From an uncultured Oscillospiraceae bacterium (GTDB taxonomy: Bacteria > Bacillota > Clostridia > Oscillospirales > Acutalibacteraceae), in the NCBI GenBank assembly GCA_902495835.1, contig CABUYS010000074.1, forward strand, positions 1 through 7,100: a stretch of 7,100 nucleotides of DNA, given 5' to 3'. Numbering within the stretch: the first letter of the stretch is position 1; each line of letters begins with the position of its first letter. Shown one piece after another: positions 1-6,304 of this stretch. Made by a program: the position numbers and the translations under genes. The notes below the pieces were generated by a model that saw nothing but the letters and a program-made list of their open reading frames with translations, was not told the DNA's origin and searched no databases.

Positions 1-2142
1 ACCTTTTAGAGTTATCTCTCCTGTCATTGCAATGTTTGGTTTTACGGGAATGTTATTCAAAGCGGAAAGAAGTGCTGTCGCTATTGTCACTCCTGCTGAA
101 GGGCCGTCTTTAGGAACTGCTCCTTCCGGTGCGTGAACGTGTATATCCATGGTTTTATAAAAATCTCTTTTTACATTTAAGCTTAAATAATTGCTCCTTA
201 TGTAACTCACTGCCAATTGAACCGATTCTCTCATTACATCCCCAAGCGAACCGGTTATTTGTACATCGCCTTTTCCTTTCATAAGCGAGACCTCAATAGG
301 CATAACTTCCCCGCCGACTGCAGTCCAGGCAAGTCCTTGTACAACTCCTATGTTTTCTCCGTCATCTATTTTTTCGTTTTTATATTTGATAGGACCCAAA
401 AATTTTTTAAGAGTATCTATATCTACATCAACCGATTTTTTGTTATTTTCCACAATTAATTTTGCAGATTTTCGCATAATTGCAGCAATATTTCTTTCTA
501 ACTCACGAACTCCAGCTTCTTTGGTGTATCCTTTAATAAGTGTTCCAAGACATTCATCATCCATACTGAAACTTTTTTTGGTTAATCCATGTTTTTTTAA
601 TTGTTTTGGAATTAAATGTTTTTTGGCAATATTAAATTTTTCTTCGGCAGTGTAACTGCACACATTTATTATTTCCATACGGTCATACAAAGGCTCGGGA
701 ATATATTCCGAATCGTTTGCCGTAGCAATAAACAATACATTACTTAAATCAAAAGGAACTTCTATGTAACGGTCATAAAATTCACAATTTTGCTCGGGGT
801 CTAAAGCCTCCAAAAGAGCCGAAGAAGGGTCGCCTCGATAATCATTGGAAAGTTTATCAATTTCATCCAACACTATCACAGGATTATTGGTTCCTACTTG
901 CTTTATAGCCGATATAATTCTGCCCGGCATAGCACCTATATATGTTTTTCTGTGGCCTCTTATTTCAGATTCATCGCTCACTCCGCCAAGCGAAATTCGA
1001 ACATATTTTCTTCCCATAGCTTCCGCCAAAGACTTTGCAATTGATGTCTTACCGACCCCAGGAGGCCCAACTAAACAGATTATTTGACCTTTTATATCGG
1101 GAGCTAATTTTTTGACGGATAAAAATTCCAATATTCTTTCTTTAACATCTTTAAGTCCGAAGTGACCCTTATCAAGAACTTTTTTAGCTTTGGAAACATC
1201 TAATATATCTTTTGAAGACTTGTTCCACGGCAAAGAAAAGCACGTATCTAAATAAGTTCTGATTAAATTTGCTTCACTTGAACCAACGGGAATTTTTGAA
1301 AAATTTTCGCATTCTTTTTTTAATTTATCATTTATATCTTTTGAAAGCTTTAATTTTTTCAGCTTTCTTTTGTATTCTTCGGATTCTGTTAATGGGTCGG
1401 AATCTTCTCCTAATTCTTGCGATAAGACTTTTATTTGTTCTCTTAAAAAATATTCTTTTTGATTTTTATCAATAAATTTTTTTATTTTAAGTGCAATTTC
1501 ATTTTCATAACTTACAATTTCGTTTTCTCGCGAAAGAAATACAATTAATTTTGTTATCCTTTTCAGGGTGTCTATTTCTTCAAGAAGTTCTTGCTTTTCC
1601 TTAAAATCCAACATTATGTTGGAAGCTATGTAATCGGAAATTTTACCTATTTTATCGTAAGAATTCATGTTTAGAATCAAATCTACCGGAGGTTTTGGTG
1701 AAATGCTTAAATACTCCGAAAATAAATCACGGCACTTTCTTATGAGCGCTTCAGATTCAATGTCGGAAGGATATTGGATTTCTTCTACTTTTCGTACGGA
1801 AGCTCTTAAAAAATCCCCATCTTCATAATATTCCAAAGCTTCGGCACGGCATTTTCCTTCTAAAAGAACTTTGATACTTTCTCCGGGCTGACTTATTACT
1901 TGTTTTATAGTCGCTAAGACCCCAAATTTATACACTTGAGATTTTTTAGGGTCGTTATCTTTTATATTCTTTTGAGCAACCAAAAATATTAGCTGATTGG
2001 ATTTCACAGCCTCATCCACAGCTAATATTGATTTTTTTCTGATTATATCAAAGTGGAGCATAACACCCGGATACATCACAAATCCTCTTAAAGGAATAAC
2101 CGGAACGGATTCATCAATTTTTATTATATCGTTTATCTTAAT
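1..2142 (-). CDS. lon: ATP-dependent Lon protease (LonA), C-terminus cut by window edge
   Basis: I translated this frame by hand. It is open for 714 codons from ATT at 2140-2142 to base 1, with no internal stop or frameshift. It encodes a cytosolic AAA+ serine protease that unfolds and degrades misfolded and regulatory proteins. Counting ATT as residue 1, the N-terminal substrate-binding domain begins with VPVIPLRGF (13-21). A helical region follows to about 340. Walker A GPPGVGKT is at 359-366 and Walker B VIVLDEIDK at 422-430. The GAMPGR segment is near 404, the DRMEII arginine-finger region at 487-492 and the sensor-2 GVRELER at 544-550. The protease domain contains the catalytic serine in DGPSAG (Ser682). 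The catalytic lysine, normally about 40-45 residues further on, lies outside the window, as does the end of the gene; LonA is usually about 770-800 residues. The start is anomalous: no ATG, GTG or TTG occurs between the in-frame TGA at 2143-2145 and the conserved core. It follows clpX by 15 bases and is presumably cotranscribed with it. Confidence 0.96.
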   Translation of the reverse strand, partial: MKINDIIKIDESVPVIPLRGFVMYPGVMLHFDIIRKKSILAVDEAVKSNQLIFLVAQKNIKDNDPKKSQVYKFGVLATIKQVISQPGESIKVLLEGKCRAEALEYYEDGDFLRASVRKVEEIQYPSDIESEALIRKCRDLFSEYLSISPKPPVDLILNMNSYDKIGKISDYIASNIMLDFKEKQELLEEIDTLKRITKLIVFLSRENEIVSYENEIALKIKKFIDKNQKEYFLREQIKVLSQELGEDSDPLTESEEYKRKLKKLKLSKDINDKLKKECENFSKIPVGSSEANLIRTYLDTCFSLPWNKSSKDILDVSKAKKVLDKGHFGLKDVKERILEFLSVKKLAPDIKGQIICLVGPPGVGKTSIAKSLAEAMGRKYVRISLGGVSDESEIRGHRKTYIGAMPGRIISAIKQVGTNNPVIVLDEIDKLSNDYRGDPSSALLEALDPEQNCEFYDRYIEVPFDLSNVLFIATANDSEYIPEPLYDRMEIINVCSYTAEEKFNIAKKHLIPKQLKKHGLTKKSFSMDDECLGTLIKGYTKEAGVRELERNIAAIMRKSAKLIVENNKKSVDVDIDTLKKFLGPIKYKNEKIDDGENIGVVQGLAWTAVGGEVMPIEVSLMKGKGDVQITGSLGDVMRESVQLAVSYIRSNYLSLNVKRDFYKTMDIHVHAPEGAVPKDGPSAGVTIATALLSALNNIPVKPNIAMTGEITLKG

Positions 2143-2161
2143 TCAACTCCATCCTTTTCAT
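2138..2161 (-). other. Seven-codon micro-ORF MKRMELN bridging clpX and lon
   Basis: An ATG at 2159-2161 overlaps the clpX stop as ATGA. It reads seven codons (MKRMELN) to TAA at 2138-2140. The first base of that TAA is the last base of the candidate lon ATT, giving ATTAA. The micro-ORF sits one base out of the lon frame. It has no convincing Shine-Dalgarno of its own, so it would depend on coupling to clpX termination. It could be a coupling device, the remnant of the original lon start before a one-base change, or chance. Confidence 0.25.
2147..2158 (-). promoter_or_regulatory. Shine-Dalgarno of lon
   Basis: On the minus strand the bases AAAAGGATGGAG lie immediately upstream of the lon frame, beginning at the last A of the clpX stop. 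AAGGA ends 9 bases before ATT at 2140-2142, and GGAG ends 4 bases before it. This is a purine-rich site at a normal distance for an ATT start at 2142. It is the main reason for preferring that start over an unmarked upstream ATG or an internal one. Confidence 0.6.
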
Positions 2162-3504
2162 GAAGCGCCATTAGTTTCGGAACGCTTACTGAACAGCTTG
2201 TCAGAATTTATAGAAATCATGACAGGTTCTCTGTTTTCATTATACAAAAACTCGGGCTCGCTCTTACCGAGTATTACATCTCCGTCGATAACCACTTTTT
2301 CAATAGTGTGGTCTGAAGGAACGTCAAACATAATTTTTTGAAGAGTTTCTTCGATAATTGAGCGAAGACCTCTTGCTCCTATATTTCTTTCTATAGCTTT
2401 TTTGGCAACCGCCTCAAGAGCTGAATCTTTAAACTCTAGTTCAACTTTGTCAAGCTCAAATAATTTTTTATATTGCTTTATAAGAGAGTTCTTAGGCTCA
2501 GTTAAAATACGAATCAATGACTTTTCATCAAGTCCTTTAAGTGAAGCTATAACAGGAAGTCTTCCGACAAGTTCGGGAATAAGTCCAAATTTTACAAAAT
2601 CTTGCGGTACTGCCTGACTCATCCAATCAGTTGAATCTAATTCTTTTCTAGTCATAACTTTGGCACCAAATCCCATGGAAGATGTGCTGACACGCTTTTC
2701 AATAATTTTTTCTATTCCTTCAAACGCCCCTCCGCATATAAAAAGAATATTTGATGTATCAATTTGTATAAATTCTTGCTGAGGGTGCTTTCTTCCTCCT
2801 TTTGGAGGAACGCTTGATTTTGTTCCTTCTATTATCTTTAAAAGTGCTTGCTGAACTCCCTCTCCGCTTACATCTCGAGTGATAGATGCATTTTCGGATT
2901 TTCGTGCTATCTTATCAATTTCGTCTACATAAATAATTCCACGTTCTGCTTTTTCAATGTCAAAATCCGCAGCCTGAATAAGCCTTAAGAGAATGTTTTC
3001 AACATCCTCTCCGACGTAACCAGCTTCAGTTAAAGTGGTGGCATCGGCAATTGCAAAAGGCACATCAATCATTTGAGCAAGAGTTTGTGCAAGCAGAGTC
3101 TTTCCAACTCCCGTAGGGCCTAATAAAAGTATATTACTTTTCTTAAGTTCAACGTCGTTGGATTTATCACCGAAAAATATTCTTTTGTAATGATTATAAA
3201 CCGCTACCGACAAAGCTATCTTTGCAGAATCCTGTCCTATTACATATTCGTCCAGATATTTTTTTATTTCATGCGGTTTTGGAAGAATTTTTTCTTTACT
3301 TCCGGGCTTTAATCCCGACCTTATGTTTTTACCGATACTGTCCGTATCTAAAACTCTTTCATCAAGAATATTTACGCACAAATTTACACATTCATCGCAA
3401 ATACACACACCCGGACCCGCAACTAATTTCTTAGCTTCGTCCTGGGGTTTACCGCAAAATGAACAGCAAAGCTCTCTGTCTTTATTTCCTCTATTTATGC
3501 CCAT
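2158..3504 (-). CDS. clpX: ATP-dependent Clp protease ATP-binding subunit ClpX
   Basis: AAA+ unfoldase that recognises tagged or native substrates, unfolds them and threads them into the ClpP chamber in the cytosol. Counting from ATG at 3504 (448 residues), the N-terminal zinc-binding domain has its four cysteines in CSFC (14 and 17) and CICDEC (36 and 39). Walker A GPTGVGKT is at 129-136 and the substrate-gripping pore loop GYVG at 162-165. Walker B ends in the D194-E195 pair. The RKH pore-entrance motif is at 238-240. The ClpP-docking tripeptide is MGF (277-279) where E. coli has IGF. The arginine finger is in GRLPV (near 315) and sensor 2 in GARGLRS (near 378). Length is slightly above the usual 410-430. 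An in-frame TTG at 3508-3510 would add two residues; ATG is preferred because GGTGA lies six bases upstream. It starts 45 bases after clpP, and its TGA lies 15 bases before lon, so it is read as part of a clpP-clpX-lon unit. Confidence 0.98.
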   Translation of the reverse strand: MGINRGNKDRELCCSFCGKPQDEAKKLVAGPGVCICDECVNLCVNILDERVLDTDSIGKNIRSGLKPGSKEKILPKPHEIKKYLDEYVIGQDSAKIALSVAVYNHYKRIFFGDKSNDVELKKSNILLLGPTGVGKTLLAQTLAQMIDVPFAIADATTLTEAGYVGEDVENILLRLIQAADFDIEKAERGIIYVDEIDKIARKSENASITRDVSGEGVQQALLKIIEGTKSSVPPKGGRKHPQQEFIQIDTSNILFICGGAFEGIEKIIEKRVSTSSMGFGAKVMTRKELDSTDWMSQAVPQDFVKFGLIPELVGRLPVIASLKGLDEKSLIRILTEPKNSLIKQYKKLFELDKVELEFKDSALEAVAKKAIERNIGARGLRSIIEETLQKIMFDVPSDHTIEKVVIDGDVILGKSEPEFLYNENREPVMISINSDKLFSKRSETNGAS

Positions 3505-3510
3505 ATTCAA

Positions 3511-3522
3511 TCACCGTTTCCT
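3511..3522 (-). promoter_or_regulatory. Ribosome binding region of clpX
   Basis: The minus strand reads AGGAAACGGTGA ahead of clpX. GGTGA is 6 bases from ATG at 3502-3504, while AGGA is 8 bases from the in-frame TTG at 3508-3510. The two purine blocks therefore support two starts six bases apart. ATG is chosen as the stronger codon, and the protein differs by only two residues either way. Confidence 0.5.
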
Positions 3523-3549
3523 AATGTATAAATTTAGACATTCCAAATG

Positions 3550-4131
3550 TTATCTCTTAGATATTATTTTGTCAACAATTCCGTATTTGAGTGCTTGCTC
3601 GGCATCCATGAAATTATCACGTTCGGTATCCGCTGCTATCACTTCGTACGGCTGACCTGTTTTTTCGGATAAAATTTTATTGAGTTTTTCTTTTGTCTTT
3701 AGTATATGTTGAGCGTGAATATTAATATCTGTTGCTTGACCTTTTGCACCACCGCTAGGTTGATGAATCATTATATCGCAGTTAGGAAGTGCATATCTCT
3801 TGCCCTTAGCTCCCGCAGCCAACAAAAATGCTCCCATACTTGCGGCCATTCCGATGCATATCGTAGAAACATCACATTTAATATACTGCATGGTATCATA
3901 TATTGCCATACCGTCAGTTACAGAACCGCCCGGACTGTTGATATACAAACTTATATCTTTTGAAGCGTCTTGGCTTTCAAGATATAAAAGCTGGGCGACA
4001 ACCAAACTTGCGGTATTCATATTTACTTCTTCATTGAGCATAACAATGCGGGCATTTAAAAGTCTTGAAAAATTATCATAAGACCTTTCTCCGCGACCTG
4101 TTTGCTCTACAACATAAGGAACTAAACTCAT
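3550..4131 (-). CDS. clpP: ATP-dependent Clp protease proteolytic subunit ClpP
   Basis: Serine peptidase that assembles into two stacked heptamers and degrades polypeptides delivered by ClpX or other Clp ATPases in the cytosol. The 193-residue length is that of a mature-type ClpP. The catalytic triad is visible: Ser98 in GMAASMGA, His123 in MIHQPSGG and Asp172 in ERDNFMDA. The INSPGGSV oxyanion-side strand is at 64-71. The N-terminus MSLVPYVVEQT with GRGERSYD is the standard axial-loop start and fixes ATG at 4129-4131, which also has a GGAGG eight bases upstream. There is no sign of the inactive-paralog substitutions seen in ClpR-like proteins. It is followed 45 bases later by its partner clpX. 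A hairpin-bearing gap separates it from tig. I saw no CtsR or CIRCE operator upstream, so heat-shock control by those regulators is not supported. Confidence 0.98.
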   Translation of the reverse strand: MSLVPYVVEQTGRGERSYDNFSRLLNARIVMLNEEVNMNTASLVVAQLLYLESQDASKDISLYINSPGGSVTDGMAIYDTMQYIKCDVSTICIGMAASMGAFLLAAGAKGKRYALPNCDIMIHQPSGGAKGQATDINIHAQHILKTKEKLNKILSEKTGQPYEVIAADTERDNFMDAEQALKYGIVDKIISKR

Positions 4132-4139
4132 TTATAAAA

Positions 4140-4144
4140 CCTCC
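4140..4144 (-). promoter_or_regulatory. Shine-Dalgarno of clpP
   Basis: GGAGG on the minus strand, eight bases before the clpP ATG. It is a near-consensus site that confirms this start codon. Confidence 0.85.
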
Positions 4145-4183
4145 GTTAAATTTCATTATTAATGATGAGCTGTTTTTCGAAGT

Positions 4184-4212
4184 TTTATACAAAGTTGTAA
4201 ATTAAATATTAA
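4184..4212 (-). promoter_or_regulatory. Candidate sigma-A-type promoter for clpP-clpX-lon
   Basis: On the minus strand, TTAATA (4207-4212) and TATAAA (4184-4189) are separated by 17 bases and match four of six and five of six consensus positions. Transcription would begin near 4176 and leave a leader of about 45 bases before clpP. The region is extremely AT-rich, where such matches arise easily by chance, and it lies inside the intergenic hairpin. This is a weak call; clpP could simply be transcribed from tig. Confidence 0.25.
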
Positions 4213-4230
4213 ATATTTAACCTACAACTT
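4192..4230 (-). repeat. Long AU-rich hairpin in the tig-clpP gap
   Basis: In minus-strand RNA the arms AAGUUGUA (4223-4230) and UACAACUU (4192-4199) pair perfectly. Next come two G-U wobbles (GG at 4221-4222 opposite UU at 4200-4201). The inner palindrome at 4202-4220 then closes on a UUA triloop, giving about 18 continuous base pairs. On the plus strand the wobble positions become A opposite C and would not pair, so the structure suits the transcribed strand only. No U-tract follows the stem, which argues against a standard intrinsic terminator. An mRNA 3'-end stabiliser for tig, a processing site or a partial attenuator are alternatives. Confidence 0.6.
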
Positions 4231-4247
4231 CGATATTTTACAATAAA

Positions 4248-5537
4248 TTATTTTTCAACCTTGTTTTTTCTTATTATTTCTAAGGCTTCAGATTTAACTA
4301 TATCTCTCTTTATATCGTCGCTCATAACAAATTTTTTGATTTGCTCAACTTTCATTTTGTATTGTTCGGCAATTTTCTCATATTCTTTTTCTATTTTTTC
4401 ATCTGAAACTTCTATGTTTTCCAATTCTGCAACTTTTCTAAGTCCCAAATCTAATTTTACATGGTTAAGAGCTTGCGGACGAAATGTATTTTCCAAATCG
4501 GCTTCAGTCATACCTGTGTATTTTACATAATCTTTGATGCCGATTCCTTGAGCTTGTAATTTGTATTCAAATTCTCTCAAAAGCTCTTTTATCTTGTTTT
4601 TGACAAGAGCATCGGGAATATCCGCTTTGACAAGTTCAATGAATTTCTCTATCATTTCATTTTCTGAATCTGCTTCTAAATGTTTCTTTTTGCTCTCGGA
4701 AAGTTTCTTTTTCAAATCATCTTTAAATTCTTTGAGCGTGTCAAATTCACTTACATCTTTTACAAAATCATCGTCCGCCTTAGGAAGCTCTTTCTTTTGA
4801 ATTTTGTTCAATTTTATTTTAAATACAGCTTCTTTATTGGCAAGGTTTACTGCATGATAATTTTCCGGGAAAGTAACATTTATATCAAATTCATCGCCGA
4901 TTTTGTGTCCTGCAACTTGTTCTTCAAATCCTTCTATAAATTGTTTTTTACCAAGTTCCAAGTTCATGTCTTCGGCAGCGCCGCCGTCAAATGCTTCTCC
5001 GTCAACAAAACCTTCGAAATCGATATTTACAATATCTCCCATTTCAGCCGGCGTATCGTCTTCGATTGTAATTAAACGAGCATTTCTTTCTTGGAGTTTT
5101 TCTATTTCTTTGTCAATGTCTTCTTTGGTTACTTTTACTGCACCAATTTTTTTGACTTCTATGCCTTTATAATTTTCAACGCTAACTTCAGGCATAACGG
5201 TTACTTTAACTTTGAAATCCAAACCTTCTTCTTTATTCATATGAACAACTTCAAAGTCAATTTTATCGTCTACCAATTCAATGCCGGCTTCTTTTGCAGC
5301 GTCTTCCAAAGCATACGGATACAATGCATTAACTGCATCTTCGTAAAAAATTTGTTCTCCGTAATATTTTTCTATAAACTTTCTCGGAGCCTTTCCTTTT
5401 CTGAATCCCGGAACACTTATCTTACTTTTTTCACGATTATAAACCTTATCAACTTCTTTTGAAAAATCTTCCGCAGAAATCGAAATTTCCAATTCCCAAC
5501 GATTAACATCCACTTTTTTTGACGACTTAAGTTCCAT
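4248..5537 (-). CDS. tig: Trigger factor, ribosome-associated chaperone and peptidyl-prolyl isomerase
   Basis: Binds the ribosome near the exit tunnel, shields nascent chains and catalyses proline cis-trans isomerisation. The full length of 429 residues is normal for the family (E. coli has 432). The N-terminal ribosome-binding domain carries the signature GFRKGKAP at 44-51. The FKBP-type isomerase domain covers roughly 163-247, opening with PAEMGDIVNIDFEGFVDG and including the FDGG and GFEEQVAGHKIGD segments. The remainder (about 255-429) is lysine- and glutamate-rich helical sequence matching the C-terminal substrate-cradling domain. The ATG at 5535-5537 begins MELKSSKKVDVNRWELEIS, the usual trigger-factor start, and has AAGGAAGAG seven bases upstream. 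It starts 53 bases after the phosphoesterase stop and is followed after 116 bases by clpP. The frame is intact. Confidence 0.98.
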   Translation of the reverse strand: MELKSSKKVDVNRWELEISISAEDFSKEVDKVYNREKSKISVPGFRKGKAPRKFIEKYYGEQIFYEDAVNALYPYALEDAAKEAGIELVDDKIDFEVVHMNKEEGLDFKVKVTVMPEVSVENYKGIEVKKIGAVKVTKEDIDKEIEKLQERNARLITIEDDTPAEMGDIVNIDFEGFVDGEAFDGGAAEDMNLELGKKQFIEGFEEQVAGHKIGDEFDINVTFPENYHAVNLANKEAVFKIKLNKIQKKELPKADDDFVKDVSEFDTLKEFKDDLKKKLSESKKKHLEADSENEMIEKFIELVKADIPDALVKNKIKELLREFEYKLQAQGIGIKDYVKYTGMTEADLENTFRPQALNHVKLDLGLRKVAELENIEVSDEKIEKEYEKIAEQYKMKVEQIKKFVMSDDIKRDIVKSEALEIIRKNKVEK

Positions 5538-5544
5538 TTTTTAA

Positions 5545-5553
5545 CTCTTCCTT
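5545..5553 (-). promoter_or_regulatory. Shine-Dalgarno of tig
   Basis: AAGGAAGAG on the minus strand, ending seven bases before the tig ATG. It supports the chosen start. Confidence 0.7.
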
Positions 5554-5568
5554 TCAAATTTACAATAA

Positions 5569-5598
5569 AATATATGCGGATTAATTCTTATTATACAA
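5569..5598 (-). promoter_or_regulatory. Weak candidate promoter for tig
   Basis: On the minus strand, TTGTAT (5593-5598) and TATATT (5569-5574) are separated by 18 bases, overlapping the stop of the phosphoesterase gene. The -10 matches five of six consensus positions but the -35 only three. A second -10-like TATAAT overlaps the TTGTAT with no good -35. A separate tig promoter is plausible in a 53-base gap but is not shown by this sequence. Confidence 0.2.
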
Positions 5599-6280
5599 TA
5601 AGCAAAGGCTTAAAATTTATGTAATCACAAGATACAAGTTTGAAATCTATACCCTTATACTTGCCTTCAATTATACCTTTTTTTGCTCCGCTACCGTGAA
5701 TATGACCATAATAACACTTTTTTATATTTCTTTCAATCAAAAGATTTATAATTTCTTCGGATTCTTGAAAATTATACACAGGAGGATAGTGAAGAAATAC
5801 AACTGTTTCGTTTTCAAATGCTTTGGCAGAGTCCAGTGAACGCCTTAATCTTTCAACTTCCCTATTCAAAATTTTTTCATCCTCGGGTTCATTCGAATTA
5901 TACATCCATCCCCTTGTTCCGCAAATACAAATATTATCGACTTTAATAGCAGAATTGAAAACTATGGATATAGTATTAAAATTATTTTCTTGCAAAAAAT
6001 CATTTATTTTCTTTGACGTACTCCACCAGTAATCGTGATTGCCTTTTATCAAAATTTTTTTACCCGGCAAATTGTTTATGAATTCAAAATCTTTTTTAGT
6101 TTCATTTAATCTCATAGCCCAAGAAATATCCCCGGGAATAACAACAAAGTCTTCGTTTTTAACCGTACTTTCCCAATTTTGCTTTATTTTATTTGTATAA
6201 TCATACCATCCGGGAAAAACATCCATGCTCTTATCAGTATTAAAAGAAAGGTGCAAATCCGAAATAGCGTAAACTGCCAT
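5591..6280 (-). CDS. Calcineurin-like metallophosphoesterase (COG1768-like predicted phosphohydrolase)
   Basis: A complete 229-residue cytosolic protein with the full set of binuclear metal motifs of the calcineurin-like superfamily. These are DLH (D8 and H10), GDISWA (D51), GNHD (N81, H82, D83), the histidine in FLHYPP (H164) and GHIHG (H193 and H195). The opening MAVYAISDLHLSF, the GDISWAM segment and the compact length resemble the uncharacterised COG1768 phosphohydrolases; this is recognition from memory, not a search. The natural substrate is unknown, since members of this fold hydrolyse phosphomonoesters, phosphodiesters or nucleotides. There is no signal peptide or membrane segment. 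The ATG at 6278-6280 has GGAGGT four bases upstream. It starts 24 bases after the dipeptidase stop, which suggests cotranscription, but nothing in its sequence links it functionally to the protease genes. Confidence 0.92.
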   Translation of the reverse strand: MAVYAISDLHLSFNTDKSMDVFPGWYDYTNKIKQNWESTVKNEDFVVIPGDISWAMRLNETKKDFEFINNLPGKKILIKGNHDYWWSTSKKINDFLQENNFNTISIVFNSAIKVDNICICGTRGWMYNSNEPEDEKILNREVERLRRSLDSAKAFENETVVFLHYPPVYNFQESEEIINLLIERNIKKCYYGHIHGSGAKKGIIEGKYKGIDFKLVSCDYINFKPLLIV

Positions 6281-6284
6281 CTAT

Positions 6285-6290
6285 ACCTCC
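6285..6290 (-). promoter_or_regulatory. Shine-Dalgarno of the phosphoesterase gene
   Basis: GGAGGT on the minus strand, four bases before the ATG. It is a near-consensus site within the 24-base gap after the dipeptidase gene and suits translation from a shared mRNA. Confidence 0.75.
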
Positions 6291-6304
6291 GTGACAAATT
6301 TAGG

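Larger units (their letters stand above)
4177..4233 (-). repeat. Alternative stem sharing an arm with the tig-clpP hairpin
   Basis: In minus-strand RNA, UCGAAGUU (4226-4233) is perfectly complementary to AACUUCGA (4177-4184). Five bases of its first arm (4226-4230) are also used by the 4192-4230 hairpin, so the outer stem and the base of the inner hairpin compete. It carries three G-C pairs in eight. Whether it is a real alternative fold or coincidence in AT-rich DNA cannot be decided by eye. Confidence 0.35.

Noticed and set aside
1083..1089. TTTGACC, resembling half of a CtsR heat-shock operator
   Set aside because: It is a single half-site inside lon coding sequence. No tandem heptamer or CIRCE inverted repeat occurs upstream of clpP, clpX or lon.
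217..1475. Several plus-strand open frames of 68-101 codons
   Set aside because: All lie opposite the continuous lon frame, whose conserved motifs I could read on the minus strand. None has a recognisable product or ribosome binding site.
4192..4230. Calling the tig-clpP hairpin an intrinsic terminator
   Set aside because: The RNA after the stem reads UGUAUAAAACUUCG, with no run of U, and the stem is mostly A-U. The terminator label is not supported.
4261..5462. Plus-strand open frames of 79-131 codons opposite tig
   Set aside because: They are rich in Phe and Ser because they mirror the Lys- and Glu-rich trigger factor codons. They are shadows, not genes.
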